Below, one piece after another: positions 36,640-51,039 of a stretch of 64,000 nucleotides of DNA. Location of the stretch: NCBI GenBank assembly GCA_035578905.1, contig JAQJVL010002169.1, positions 1 to 64,000 of the forward strand, given 5' to 3'. Each line of letters opens with the position of its first letter. Position 1 is the first letter of the stretch. The notes below the pieces were generated by a model. It searched no databases. It saw only the letters and a program-made list of their open reading frames with translations, and had not been told where the DNA came from. Both the position numbers and the translations under genes were made by a program. Origin of the DNA: Stictocephala bisonia. Lineage: Eukaryota > Arthropoda > Insecta > Hemiptera > Membracidae.

Positions 36640-39600
36640 TTTCTATAAAATGCAATATGAAAAAAAATTTTTACAGCTTTTTTGACCATAAATTAGCAAA
36701 AAAGAATCACTTTTTAATAAAAAAAATGGGAGGGGGAGAATTTGGGAAAATTTTTTTACGAGGGGCTAAAAAGAAATTAAATTTTGGATATTTTTTTTTT
36801 AATTTTTTTGTTTTTTTTTTTAAAAAAAAAACCCCCTATTTTTTTAAATTTTTAAATCATTTTTAAAAATCACTGTCCAAAACAAAAATTTTTTTTTTCC
36901 TAAAAAAAAAAAGAGTTAAATTTTAGAAAAAAAAAGAAAAAAAAGGGCTGAAAAATTTTTCAAAATTTTTCATTTTTAAAAACATGGGTTTTAAAAATTT
37001 TTTTGGTTTTTAAAATTTTTTAAAAACTTTTTAAGGCCTCCCGCATTAATATTGCAAAGCAAAAAAAAATTTCAAAATTTGAAATTTAAAAAAGTTTTCT
37101 ATTAAAAAAATTTTTTAAAAAGTTTTTTAATACAAAAACGTGTAACATTTTTGGGTGTAAACCCTAACACTCCCTTATTTACTGACCAATATAAACGTTG
37201 GAGGGGTCCAAACTTTGGGCCTCTGTTTTTTTGGGGTTATCCCTTTTGTTTTAAAATTTTTAATTTTTTCTTAATTTTTTTTTTAAACCCTAAAGGGGTA
37301 CTCTTTGGGAAACAGTCAAATAAATTTTTGGGCAAAAAAAGCAAAAATTGGGGAGTTTTAAAATTAATCGAAAAGTAACCTTGTTAAAATGAAAATTTAA
37401 CGTTTTCCAAAAAATTTTTAACGGGCTATTGGGGGAATGAAAACCCAAATGGTGTTTTAAAAAATAAAAGGGGGGTAGATTTTTCAAAATTTAAAAAAAC
37501 CAAAAGGGTTTGAAACCCCATGGTTTTATTCAAAAAACCCGATTTTCTCCGCTCCCTACTTGAGGTTTTAAATTTAAAATCTAATGGGGGTTTTTTTCAA
37601 TTTATCTTCAGCAATTAAAAAAAAACAAATTAAATTAACAATTTTTGAAATGGGGCTGGGAATATCCGGGGTTTTTCAAAAAAAAATTTTGAAAAGCAAA
37701 GATGTGAGGGGGTACTGTAAAAAAATTTTAAATTAGGTTTTTATACTCATACAGTTAAGCTACGGGTTATTTTTAGTAAAAAAACCCAAATAGACGATTG
37801 TAACAGTGCAGCAAGAGAGGGGGTTGGAAAAAGGACTTTTGGCCATCATTATTAAAAAAAACCCATCACACGTTTCGTTTTGGTAAAACCCAAATTTTTT
37901 AATTTGCTAAAAAAAAATTTTACACCCCAAAGAACATTCCAATTTTTACTTTTTTTAAAACTATTAAACTACCTACATAAACTATCTAAAATTTTAAACC
38001 TAAATGGGGTACAACAAAATAACTTCCACAAATAAAAAAAATTTTTTAATGGTTTAAATAATTTTAAACAAATTTAAAATTTCCCAAGGGCCCTGATATC
38101 AACGAAAAAATTTTTAAAAACAAAATTTAAAATTTTTAATATTCCAAACATACAAAAATAATTAAAACAAAACTAAGAATAAAAAAAGGAAAATAAAAAA
38201 CCCACTTTTAAATTTTAAAGGGGGACTTTAAGCAAGCACAAAAATGATATATATAACTGGGAAAAGGACTGAGACTACTTTTTTAATTTTCAAAACAAAC
38301 AAATTATTTACAATAATTTCCTAAGTTACATTTTAAACCTGAAAAGACCAAATATTTTTTTAAAAATTTTTAAAAAAAAAGATGCAGTCTTACCCCTTTT
38401 CCTGAAAAATGATGTCTAAAACGTCCCATTTCCCAAGTAAAGGAACTTTCTCCAAAGGGCCAGAATCTAAGAAGGGGTTTCCCTTTCCAAGGTGATAAAA
38501 CACAGGGACAAAAAAACAAAACACACCCCCTTCACAAAACAACCCAACCATGGGGCCAGAGCCCTACGTTTCGAGAAAATCGGGGGTTTTGGCCCAAAGT
38601 ATCCAAGAATTCTTTATTTTTAAAATATTTTTGTCAAAATAATTTTTTAAAAAATTTTTTAAAAAACGTTTAACTGAACAAAAAACACGACTCCCCTTAA
38701 AGGATAATATAGAATAATTTTAAGTAAATAAATTAAAATTTTCATTATTTTAAAAAAGTATTTAAAAATTGTATAATTGCCCCAAAAGGGAAAAAAAATA
38801 AACCTTTTTAATTTAAATTTTACATTTCAAAATATAAAACAAAATAAAAACATCAAAATTCTAAAAAAGGTTTCAAATTGATAAATTTAAAAGTAACAAA
38901 CCCCAAAATAAACCCTGACCTTTGGGGCCGGATGGGGGAATAGGGGAAAAGGGGGTTTTCAAACAAAGAAAAACAAAGCCCAAAACCCCAAACTGATCTA
39001 ACGTTCGGTACTTCAAAACCCAAGGGCCAAAAAAATTTAAGAAAAAAGGTAAACATGTTTCATTTTTTATTTGGAAGTTATTTTTAAACTTTGGGATTTT
39101 CAAGGGGGAAATTTTTTGGGAATTTCACCCAATAAAACCCAATGTAATGTAAACGGACGGTATGTGGGAGGGTGCACAAAACCCTGTAAGTGACCCTTTT
39201 ATTAAGTTTTTAAAAATTGAAATTTTTAAAAAAACATAGTTTTTTTTAAAATTAAAATTCTTTTTTACAAATTTTGGTTTCCCAAAGGTTACAAAAATTT
39301 TTTCTTTAAAATACTGCTTAAAATACTGTTTTTTCAAAAAACATTTTTTACTAAAAAAGGGCCTTTATCACTTATTTTTTAAAACAAAATTTTAATTTTT
39401 TTTTACATTTTAATTTTTTTTAAAATTTTTGGGTTTACACTTTTTTACATTTATATATACCTTTAACAAAGGGTTTAAATAAACCATTAAATTGCATTTT
39501 TAAGGGCCCAAAACCGCCCCTTTTTTTTCTACACTTCCAGAAGCCTTAATTTTAAACTTTTTTTTTTTTTTAAAAAATTTTATTGGTAATGGAAAATTTA

Positions 39601-42600
39601 ATAAAAAATCAACATCTGATTTTCATAAAAATTTTTTTGAAAAAAAAGTAAAAATAGAAAAATTTTAGTTTTTTTGGGCCCCATATCCCCAGTTAAAAAG
39701 GGGCACCCATATTGTCTATTTTTGAGCGTTACTTTTCACAATCCTAATAGGCTAACAAAATTTAAAAAATTTTAAAATTATTTAAAAATAAAAAATTTGT
39801 TTGAGTAAGGGGTGCTAAGTGAATACTGTTTAAAATATTAAAAATTTTATTTTATCACAAAAATTAAAAAAAATGTATTTTTAAAAAAAAAAAATAAATT
39901 TTTCTTTCCCAAAATTTTTAATGTTTTTCCAAGGCATTTTTCCTAAAAAATTTTTCACAGGGGTTTCACCCTCAATTTCACTTTCACTTTTTTTTCAAAT
40001 TAAAAAAATTAAACTACCACATTTTAAAATACATCCTATCAAAATAGTCTAAAAAAATATTTTGGACCTTATACCTAATTTAAAATTAAAACCGTAAAAA
40101 TTTCCCTTGGCATCCAAAAACCAAAATTGGAAATGCCAACTAGGTTTAAAACCTTAAAAGATCCAGTTTTTTGGGCGGGCCCAAATTTTAAAAACAGCCC
40201 CTTGGGAAATTTCCCAGTTAGGTCCAAATAACTAAAAAAACCCCAAATCAAATCATTTTGGGGTTGGGGCAACCCCCTTTTAACTCATTATTTGCGGGAA
40301 AAACAAAAAATTTTTAAAGGGTTTTGAACATAGTACTTTAAGGAATCCATAACATTCCCAATAAAAAAGAAATTTCAGAGGGAATTTAAAAATTTGAATT
40401 ACAATAAGTTGAATTTACAGGATTTTGCTAGAAAATTAAAACCAAATTTCTTCTAATTTGATTTGTTCTTATAACTCTATAACACCGAAACAAAAGCTTC
40501 ACTACACTGAAAACAGACCTGCCAATAAAAAACATAACAAAGGGGAAAATATTAAATTAAATTTTTTTGGGTTTTTTAAGGTGTTTTTTTTTAAAACCAC
40601 ACAATTTAATTTTTAAAAAGGGGGTCCAATGACTAGTGGGCCCAATAAAAATTTTCTTTACCCTACTGCTTTATATTCAAAAAAAACGTTTTTTCAAATT
40701 TTATTTTTCTAAAACCTTTTTTGTTTCTTGTTAAATTTTGAAAATTTTCATTTATTTTTCATTAAACCCGGGGAAAAAAAAAAAAAAAAAAAAAACCGGA
40801 TAGTTTTTTAAAGCTTTTCCTCAGACCGATGGTTTTTCTAATATTACAAATCAAGACTCGTAAAGATATTTTTCCTTTTAAATAAGATTTGGCTAAAAAA
40901 AAAACCGGGTTTAGTATTGCCGAAACCCAAACAAAAAAAAACAATAAGGCTAAAATATCGTACGGGGGGGTTAAACTAACCCCCCTCCACCCCTGGGGGT
41001 TTTTTTCCCGGCTCCCCCCGCCATGAGCCCCATATTCGGGAGCGGGGCCCTTTCCCTCCCCAACCGGGGGCCCTCAAGATAAAAATTTAAGACTATGAGG
41101 AACAAAGGATTTGGGACTTTCCACATTAAACGTAAAAATTTAACAATCAGGGACTTTCGTTTTGGGGAAAAACCCAAATTTTTTTCCAAGTGCTAAAAAC
41201 TAAATTTAACACCCTTACACAAACATGTTAAAAAATCACGTTTTTAAAACAATAAATTTATCAAACTTTAATAAAAATCTATTTTTTAAAAAACCTAATC
41301 CGGGGAAGGGGGTCCCAAAAAAAATAAATTTCTACAAAATATAAAAAATTTTAACTTTTTTAAATTTTACTAAACCAATTGGTTTGCTTTCAAGGTCACG
41401 AAAAAAAAACGAAAAAGGGGTAAAAAACACAATTAAAATTAATATTAAAAATCAGACTGAAAAAAGATTACATTAACTAATCAAAATATTTTGGCCCCGA
41501 AAAAACTTTAATTTAAAAAAACTTTAAAAACATCCACAAAAAATGAAAAAATTTTGACTGGGAAAAAGACTGAGCCTACAAATTACAATTACATTTTAAC
41601 CTGAAAAAACAAAAATTTATTGGGAATAAAAACAATAAAAATAACAAAAAATTAAAAAAAGGGTAAGCCCTTAAACAAACCCCAGTAAACGATGCCCCTA
41701 GACCCAAGACGAATGAGGATAAATACAATCCAAATGCAGTGCCCTACAAATTTTTCCCCCCCCAAAATTTAAAAAAACAGGGGACAATAAAAACCATAAC
41801 ACACTACCCTTCAAAACCCAACCTTTACCCAGACGGGACGAGCCCGGGTTACGCTCCGAGATTCCCCAAAAAAAGGGGGAAAACAAAGGTAGGGGGACGG
41901 AGACTCAGGGGTTTTTTTAAAAATTTTTTGTAGGTGCAGGTGGTAAAAGGTTTCTGGTTAATAAAGGTAAAGATTTTATTGAACTTTTTATAAAAAGTTT
42001 TTTTAAATTAAAGGGAACCCCCCTGGGTCAAACCTTCAAATGGCGACTTTGACGGTTTACTTTTCTTTATTTATTTTCAAAAGGGCACCTTCAATGAATT
42101 TCCCTTTTAAAAAATTTTGTCCCTGTGAAGTATTTTAGTGTTTTTCCCAGTTAAATCTGTGTTAAATTGTTCCAGGCATGGTTCAGCAAAATTTTAAAGG
42201 GTTTATTTCTCCTTTTTTAAAAGTTATTTTTGTGTTCTTTAGCCTAACCCAGTGGTCTTGTTGCCCCTATGTTTTTTTCATTGCTTTCACAAGAAAAGCA
42301 AATAAACTACATTTTTGGGGGAATACTCCTCAATTTCTTTGGGTTTATTTTTTAGTTAAAGACTGTCTTAATGTGTTTTGGGTTTTGAATGATTTTTTTT
42401 TTTGGGGTTTTTTTCCAGCTATGCCCTTTTTTTTTTAAAAAAGGTTTGGGCGTAAGGGAAATTTGGCAAAAATTTGCATTAGGCTTTTCGTTTAGTGGGT
42501 TTTTGGTTTGGGGCCTTTTTTTCTTATTTGTTTGAAATTGTTTAGGGAAAAGCCCGGGGAGCCTTTGTTTAAAATTAGATCTTTGGAAACTTTGTTTCAT

Positions 42601-44805
42601 TCATTTCTTTTTTTATTTTTGTTTTAGCATAATCCGGGCCCTATCAAAAAAGAAGGCTACACTTTTTTAAACAGTTTGGGTGGTTAAAAAAATTGAGGTT
42701 TTTGGGGCCTGTTGATTTTGGGTTTTCTGTAAAACGGAGGGGTTTTTAAGGCCATTTTTTTTTTTCTACTTTTACACCAAAAAAAAATTTTAAATTGGGT
42801 TTTCCCTCCTTTTCCCCATGTAAAATGAATGGGGGTAAAAACCTTTTTTCCAAAGTTTTTAAAAAAATTTTTTAAAAATTTTGGTTCACCGGACTCCGCA
42901 ACAAATGTGTCTCCCCACCAAAGGAAAAAAACCTTGGGTTTTTGAGATTTAGGGGAACAATTGCTTGTTCCTAAAACCTTTCCTTTAGATATTGGCGAAA
43001 ATAGTGAACCCCGGGGGGGGGAAAACCCAAATGCCATCCCAAACCCATCCGGCCCGGTATATTGACCCTTTTTCAAAGTGTTTACTTTAAAAGGGAAAAA
43101 GCTGAAAAGTTCCATTTATTACAAATTGGGCATTGGGTCCCTTTCCCAAAAATTTAGTGTCGGAAAAAGCCTTTTTCGATTTTTTCTTAAGTTTTTTTTC
43201 CCCGGGAATATTATTAAAATTAAGTTAACTACTTTCAAAACTTACAAAAATTTCATTTTTATTTAGGGCATGGTTTTTGTTTGTAACCCCTAAATTTTTT
43301 AACAGTGGGGGTTGTTTGTTCAAAAGGTGATTTTTGGGAAGGGAAAAAATTTGGGCAAAATTAAAGGGGAAGGAAATCTCGGGAAGCTAAAAAAATTCGT
43401 AAAATTTTTATTTTTGGGAATTTTGGGGGGCCATACATTGGGGTTTGGGGGTTTTGGGAGAGGGGGGGTTTTTTACCAAACACGAAATTTATGGGGCATT
43501 TATTTTTTGTGTTTTCAAAGGGTTTTTTTTAAATTTTTCCCAAAATGATTTAGGGGGGCCCATTTAGAAATTTGTGATTTTTCATCTTTAAGTTTCCCCA
43601 AAATTTTTTGTTTTTTGGTTATTTTTTACCCAATAGGACTGGGGCTTTTCCTTTACTGCGGGTTTAAATAAACTATTTCATAATTAAAAACAAATTTTTT
43701 ATACAGTTATATAACAAATTTAAAAACTTTCATTTTTTATTTTTTAAAACTTTTACATTTTTTTTAAAAGTCAAAAAATTTTAAAAAGTTTAAATTTTAT
43801 TTTTGGAAAAAGCTCCCTGTAAATGCAAGCGGGTTAAGCGATTTGTAATGCTTCGGGAGCAAAAAACAACGCTAAAATCCACGTTTGGACCCCTCAAGCG
43901 GCCTTCTGCCTGGGAAAAGGGCCCAGGACAAAGAAAATTTACCATTTTAAATAGAGAAGGTAGAATGAAAAAATGCAATACATTTTTTCCAATGTTGTAC
44001 TCCCAATTTTCAAAATCATTTTCCTTTTTCTTCCCCCTTTTTTTGGTTTTTGGGGAAAAAGGTCATTGATAGTTTGGGTTAAAAAAAAGAATTTTAAATA
44101 ATTTTTTTTTTTTTTCAACAGAAAAATTTTTTTATTTTAATTTAAAGTGTTTTTAATTTAATTTTTTTTAAACAAATTTTTAAAAACCCCATATGTTAAA
44201 AAATTGTTAAAAAGTTTTGGGTTAAGAGTTTTGGATAAGATTAAAGGGTTTTAAAATTTTTTGTGGGGATTTTTTTTATTAATAAAATTTAAAAGATCCC
44301 TGGGAACCATAAACCCAAAGGGGGTCGGGTGAAGAAAAAAAAGAAAAATATAACATTTCATCCTTTACCAAAAAATTTCTCCTGAAAAAATTAAATTTAA
44401 AAAAAACCCCAAACCCCGGGAGAATTGGTTAAAACGCGGGAAAACGATAAAAGAGTTTTTTTTCGAACTGAATGAAGCTCAGATATTTCCCAAATGAATA
44501 TTTTGTTTTTTAAAACTCTAGGAAACAAACAAAAAACTTTCTGAAAGGTACACCCCTTTTCCCCAAAGAACTGAATCCTATGAAAAAGTGGGTATTTTTG
44601 TCTAAATTTAAAGTTTTTTAAAGGAAAAACAAACAATAATAAAACGTACAAAGTTTTTGGAAAAAAACCATCCTGGAAAGAGAACATTTGGGAGAGATTT
44701 TTTTAAAGACTTGCATCAAAATGCCCTGAAAATTTTTCCAAATTTGGGAAACCTTTACAATAAACTGGTAATAACTAAGTTTTTTACAAGGGATCCAAAA
44801 CCAGA
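36640..44805. other. degraded sequence, no gene
   Basis: No recognisable gene. Less damaged patches at 38,390-38,600, 41,690-41,900, 42,890-43,060 and 43,800-43,980 have mixed composition; the last gives open frames on both strands (62 and 88 residues) that match no family I know. Confidence 0.55.
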
Positions 44806-47239
44806 CTATTGGAAAAAAAAAAAAAAAAATTTTTGGGGGGGGGAAAAGGGAAAAAAAAATAAAAAAAAAACAAAAAAAATTTTTTTTTTTTTTGGGGGGG
44901 GGAAAAAACCCAAAAAAAAAAAAAAAATTTAAAAAAAAAGTTTTTTTTTTTTTTTTTTTTTAAAAATTTAAAAAATTTTTTTTTTTTAAAAAAAAAAAAA
45001 AAAAATTTTTTTTTGGGGGGAAAAAAAAAAAATAAAAAAATTTTTTTAAAAAAAAAAAAAAAAAAATTTTTTTTTAAAAAAAAAGGGTTTTTTTTAAAAT
45101 TTTTAAAAAAAAGTTCCTTTTTTTAAAATTTTAAAAAAAAAAAAAAAAAAAAAGGGATTTAATTTTAAAAAAGGGTTTTTTTGGTTTTTTTTTCCCCGTT
45201 TGGTTTTCTTTAAAGGGGGAAAATTTTCAAATTTTAAATTTTAAAAAAAACCAAAAAGGGGGAAAAAAGGGGAATTTAAAACCCCCAAAAAAAAAAATTT
45301 TTGGGTAAAACCTTTTAAAAAAAAAATTTGGGGGGGGAAAAAATTTAAATTTTTGGGTTAAAAAAATTCCTTTTTTATTTTGGGGGGGGGGGTTAAAAAA
45401 TTCCAAAATTTTTTTTGAAAACCAAAAAAAAAAAAAACCAAAAATTTTGAAATTTTTTTAAAAAAAAAAAACCCCAAAAAAAAAGGGTGTTTTATTTTTT
45501 AAAAAAAAAAAAAAAAAAAAAACTTTTTTAAAAAAAAAATACCCGGGGGCAAAGGGAAATTTTTTAAAAAAAAGGGGGGGTTTTTTTCAAAAAAAGGGGG
45601 GGGGGGCCCCCCCCTTAAAAAAAAAAAATTTTTCAAAAAAATTTTTTTTTAAATTTAAAAAAAAAATTAAAATTTTAAGACAAAAGGGGTTTTTTTTTTA
45701 AAATTTTTAAAAAAAGGGGGTTTTTAAAAAAAAAATTTTTTTTTTTTAAAAAAAAATTTTCCCTTAAAAAAAGGGGGTTTTGGGGTTTTTTAAAAAAAAT
45801 TAAATTTTGGGGCCCAAAAAGTTCCAAAAAAAAAAATTTGTTTTAAAAAAAATTTTTTAAAAAATTTTTTAAAAAAACCCCAAAAAAAAAGGGGGGGGGA
45901 AAAGGAAAAAAAGGGGCCAAACCCCCAAAAAAAATTTTTTTTTTAAAAAAAAAAACCCCTTTTTTTAAAAAAAACCAAAAAAAACCAAAAAAAATTTTCC
46001 AAAAAAAAAAAAACCCCAAAAATTTTAAAAAAAAAAAGGAAAAAATTTTTTTAAAATTTTAAAAACTTTAAAAAAAAAAGGGGGGGGAAAAATTTTCCGG
46101 TTTTTTTTTAAAAGGGGGGGGTTTTTTTTTAAAAAAAAAACCGTTAAAAAACCCCCTTTTTTTTTTTTAAAATTTTTAAAAAAATTTTTTTCCCCAAAAA
46201 AATTTTTTTTAAAAAAAAAAAAAAATTTTCCCCAAAAAAAAAAATTTTTAAAAAATTAAAAAAAAAATTTTTTTTTTTTTAAAAAAAATCCAAAAAAAAA
46301 AGGTTTTAAAAAAAAAGGGGGGGGAAAAAAAAAGGGGTTTAAAAAAAGGGGGGGTTAAAAAAATTTTTGGGGCCTTTGGGGAAAAAAAAAAAGGCCCAAA
46401 AAAAAAAATTTTTTTGGGGGCCCCTTTTAAAAAATTTTTTTTAAAAAAATTTTTGGGGGCAAAAAAAAAAAAAAATTTTTTTGGGGGGGGGAAAAAGAAA
46501 AAAAAGGTTGGGGGGAAATTTTTTAAAAAAAAAAATTTTTAAAAAAACCCCCAGAGTTTTTAAAAAGGAAAAAACCGGAATTTTTTTTAATTTGGCCCAA
46601 AAAAATTTTAAAAAAAAAAAAAAAGGGGGAAAAAAAAAAATTAAAATTTTTTTTCCCAAAAATTTTTTAAAAATTTTTTAAAAAAAAAAAAAAAAATTTT
46701 TAAAAAAAAATTTGGGGGGGGGGGGTTTTTTTGGGGAAAAAGGGGGAAAAAAAAATTTTTTTTTTTAAAAAAAAAATTTTGGGGTTAGGGGGGTTTTCCA
46801 AAGGGGAAATTTTTTTAAAAAAAAGGGTTTTTGGGGGGGGGTTTTTTTTTAAAAATTTTAAAAATTTTTGGGGGGGGAAATTTTTAAAAAAAAAGGGGGG
46901 TAAATTTTTTAAAAAAAAGGGCGGGGAAAAAAAAAATTTTAAATTTTTTTCCTTTTTTTAAAAAAACCCCCGAAAAAAGAAAAAAAAAAAATTTTAAAAA
47001 ACCCTTGGGGAAAAAAGGGGGGAAAATTTGGGGGGTTTTGGGGGGTTTTAAAAAAGGGGGGGAAAAAAAAAAAATTCCCGGGGGAAAAAAAAAAAGGGGG
47101 AAAAAAGGGGGAAAAAAAATTTTTTTTTGGAAAAAAAAAATTTTTAAAAAAAATTTTTTTTTTTTTTGGGGTTTTTTTTAAATTTAAAAAAATTTTTTTT
47201 TTTTTGGAAAGGGGGGAAAAATTTAAATTTTTTTTTTGG

Positions 47240-47272
<33 letters not shown>

Positions 47273-49330
47273 TTTTTGGGTTTTTTTTTAATTTGGGGGG
47301 GTTTTTTTTTAAAAAAAAAAGGGGAATTTTTTTTAAAAAAAAAAATTTTTTTCTTTTTTATTTAATTTTTGGGGGGAAAAAAAAAATTTAAGGCAAAAAA
47401 AGGGGGGGGGGTTTTTTTAAAAATTTAAAAAAAAAATTTTTTTGGGTTTTTTTTTAAAAAAAATTTTTAAAAATTTTTTTAAAAAAAAAAAAAAGGGAAA
47501 AAAGAAAAAAAAAATTTAAAAAATTTTAAAATTTAAAAAATTTTTTGGGGTTTTTTTTTTTAAAATTTTGGGGAAAAATTTTGGGGCCCCCCCCCCGGGG
47601 GGGGTTTTTTTTTAAAAAACCCCCCCCTTTTCCCCCCAAAAGGGGCCCCCCAAACCCCCCCTTTTTTAAAAAAATTTTTTTTTTTTAAAAAATTTTTTTT
47701 TCCAAAAAAAATTTAAATTTTTTCCCCCCGGGAAAAAAAAAAATTTTTGGGGAAAAAAAGTTTAAACAAAAACCCCCCTTTTTTGGGGAAAAAAAATTTA
47801 AAAAAAAAAAAAAATTTTTTTTTTTTTTAATAAAAGGCTTTTTGGGGGTTTTAAAAAAAAATTTTAAAAAAATTTTTGGCCCAAACCCCCAATTGGGGTT
47901 TTGGGGGGGGAAATTTTGGGAAAAAAAAAAAGGGGGCCCCTTTTTTTGGGAAAAGGAAAAAAAATTTTTTTTTTTTTTTTTTCCCAAATTTTTTTTTGGG
48001 GGTTTTTTCCAAAGGAAAAAAAAAAAAAATTTTTAAAAAAGGAAAAAAACCCGGGGGGAAAATTTTTTTTAAAAAACCCCCCAAAACCCCCCCTTAAAAA
48101 TTTTGGGGTTTTTTTTAAAAGGGGGAAAAAGGGGGTTTTAAATTTTTAAAAAAAAAAAAAAATTTTTTTTAAACCCCGGGGGGTTTTTTTCCCCCCCAAA
48201 AAAATTTTAAAACCCCAAAAAATTTTTTGGGGGGTTAAAAAAGGGGGGGGGTTTTTTTAAAAATTTTTTTTCCCCTTTTTGGAAAGGGTACCAAAAAGGG
48301 CCCGGGGTTTTTTTTTACAAATTCCCAAAATTTTTTTTTTTTAAATTTTTAAAAAAAATTTTTTTGGGGGGGGGGTTTGGTTTTAAAAAAAAAAAAAATG
48401 TTTTTTAAAATTTTTTTTTTTTTTGGGAAAAAAAAAGGGGGGGTTTTTTTTAAACCAAAAAAATTTTTTTTAATTTTTTTTGGGGGTTTTTTTTTTCCCG
48501 GGTTTTTTTTTTTTTTAAAAAAAAAGGGGGGGTTTTTGGGGGCAAAGGGAAAAAAAGTTTTTTTTTTTGGAAATTTTTTAAAAAAAAAAAAATTTAAAAA
48601 ATTTTTTTGGGGGGGCCCCAAAAAAAAAAATTTGGGTTGGGGAACCTAAAAAATTTTAACCCCTTTTTAAAAAAAAATTTTTAAAAGGGGAAAAAAAATT
48701 TTTTTTTTTAAAATTTTTCCCAAAAAAAGGGGGGGAAAAAAAAAAAAAAAGGGGAAAAGGGAAAAAAACCCTTTTTTTTTTTCCTTAAAACCCTTGGGAA
48801 AGGGGTTTTTAAAAATTTCCCAAAAACCAACCTTAAAAAATTTTTTTTGGAAAAAAAACAAATTTAAAAAAATTTTGGAAAAACCCCCAAAAAACCCTTT
48901 TTAAAAAAAAGAAAACCCGGGGGGTTTTTCCCAAAAAAAGGGGGGGGGGCCCCCCCCCCCCCCAAAAAAAAATAAAATTTTAAAAAACCGGGGGGGGAAA
49001 GGAAAAAAAAATTTTTTTTTTTTTTTTTGGAAAGGTTTTTAAAAATTTTAAATTTCCCCCTTTTTAAAAGGGGGGGAAAAAAAAAAATTTTTTCCCCCCG
49101 GGGGGAAAAAAAAAGGGAAAAAAAAATTTTTCCCCTTTTTAACCCCCAAAAACCCTCCCGGGGTTTTTAAAATTTCCGGAAAAATTTTAAAAAAAAGGGG
49201 GGTTTTTTTTTAAAAAAATTTTTTTTTGGGTTTTGGGAAAAAGGGGGGCCCCAAAGGTTTTTTAAAAAAAAAAAAAAATTTTTTGGGGGGTTTTTTTATC
49301 CCTTTAAAAAGGGGTCCTAATTAATTGAAC
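44806..49330. other. homopolymer-only consensus failure
   Basis: Nearly every base belongs to a run of three or more identical bases, e.g. long A, T and G blocks at 44,810-45,100 and 47,100-47,350. Isolated single bases are rare, which is not expected of any real genomic DNA. Frames in this interval are strings of Lys, Phe, Gly and Pro. I regard it as a failed assembly consensus whose true sequence is not recoverable from this text. Confidence 0.92.
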
Positions 49331-49439
49331 CCGGGTCCCAAAAAATTTTTTTTTAAAAAAAAAAATTTTTTAAAAAAAAAAAACCCCAAAAAAAAAAAAC
49401 CAAAAAAATTTAAAAAATTTTTTACCAAAAAAAGTAAAA

Positions 49440-50340
49440 ATGGAAATTACCCAAAGGCCCAAAAATCTTTTGGGTTCAGGGACTGCAACACTTCATTTTT
49501 GTATTCAGAGGAAATGTATGTGACAACACCTTTGTCTATCTATTTCCCAATGCAAACACCTTCGGCGTACCTGGCGACTGTTTCACCTTTTCTCAAGACT
49601 GCAATCACTACTTCTTGCTTACGGTCATTATGCAACATGCCTGTACACAGTATTTCTGGCCAACAGCTTAACAGTAAGATCAAACGAGTTTAATAATTAT
49701 CCATGAATAAACTGTGTCCAGCCCCGAGTTTATTCCCCAACAGTTTCAGCACAACATTTGCTGCACGGCCTTTCCCTCCCAGAGTACACTTCATACAAGA
49801 AACCACAGTATACTAAAAAGCTTAAAATTAATCCATGGGAGTCACTCAAAGTGGATAACAATCCCATATTTTAATATTTTTCCCCTTTAGATACTGTCTA
49901 AAGAGAAGCCTACCATACCATAAAATCACGGATTCGTCCAAGGACAGTTCTCTCTGAAGGTAATAAGTGTTTTCCATCTTTATGTTGTAATAGCCAATAA
50001 AGTGCTGAATTTTTTCAATTCTCTCATTAACATATTGGGCATTAGGACCCTGGAAATTTAAGCATCACTAAATGTTCAACAATCTGTCGTCACATGTACT
50101 TTGAAAAACAAGTAAGAGAATGAAATTAGGAACTTTTCCTCCCTCACAAACTATTTGTTTCAGGCCAGCTGTACAGTATGACCGGCCGGGAGGTGTTGTA
50201 TCATGGTCCAAATTGTCCTCAGTCAGTAAAAAATTGTTCATTGTTGGTATTACCGCACTCCTCATTATATGAGATGGAAGTGTCTGAGTTACTAGACTCG
50301 CTCACGGAACACAAGCAATATTTACGGTAAGTAGAAGTCA
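49440..50340 (-). pseudogene. piggyBac-type transposase relic (DDE_Tnp_1_7 family)
   Basis: Minus-strand frames give, in order: an acidic N-terminal part (50,265-50,150); near 49,970-49,883 the phrase ELSLDESVILWYGRLLFRQ, which matches the piggyBac first-catalytic-Asp region (DES...GR..FRQY); near 49,700 LFMDNY, matching the second catalytic Asp region; then SFDLTVKLLARNTVYRHVA and, after a frame change, KGETVARYAEGVCIGK and VVTYISSEYKNEV. Full-length members are about 500-600 residues. Here the frame is broken by stops after LLNI, after KIWDCYPL, inside DNY and after YRHVA, and by several shifts. The relic enters the degraded block, so its C-terminal end is lost from view. The family assignment rests on motif order, not on a database search. 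Confidence 0.8.
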
Positions 50341-51035
50341 TATCTTATTAAAATTAAAACCATAAATTACACTCAAACGACTCAAAATATAACAAAAAGA
50401 ACTACAAAATGAGTGTACACAAAAACCAACAGGGATATCAAGAAATGAATTCGAACATGACTCGTACCATACACAAAACATAGGTAACATACACTGTGAC
50501 CTTACGCAAGTGCTGCCATACTCAGACTGAATGCAATTGGCATGGACACACCACGTCGTGAAGTGCTTTGGCACCATGGCCTCTTAGTAAGGCGCGGCCC
50601 GTAACAAACGTGTTTACAACATCAGTTTCACTAATGTTATCTCCCCTGGCTATTAATAAATAGTCCTTTCTGAGCTAAGTCAAACTCAGATAGTAACTCG
50701 TTCATCTACACTCATTCACCCTCATATTTGCCCATATCTCTACGATCGGCATCTTATAAACGAATAATGAAAAAGACAAATCTTATTATTCTCAAAATTA
50801 AATTTAAATTACCAATAATCAATGATCAACATAGAACTGTAGTGTTCTATGAAAGGGAATTGTAGACTGTATATGGCTTATTGTGTGCAAGGATATGCAC
50901 ACAAAGCTCCTTATACAGACTCTCATTCCTTCATTCTTATACTATCTTCTCATTTGATTCCTGCAGCACTCAAAATTGGGTGGCAATGAAAAAACTACCA
51001 CGGAGATGGTAGCATAAGATCACACTAGTGCTCTC
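50341..51035. other. non-coding stretch upstream of the piggyBac relic
   Basis: Normal-quality sequence. A 79-residue minus-strand frame (50,338-50,577) has no recognisable motif. The stretch may include the 5-prime region of the decayed transposon, but no terminal repeats were found. Confidence 0.4.
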
Positions 51036-51039
51036 AGTT

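Noticed and set aside
44657..49693. Lys/Phe/Gly-rich ORFs
   Set aside because: They translate homopolymer-only text from a failed consensus; a real protein is not plausible.
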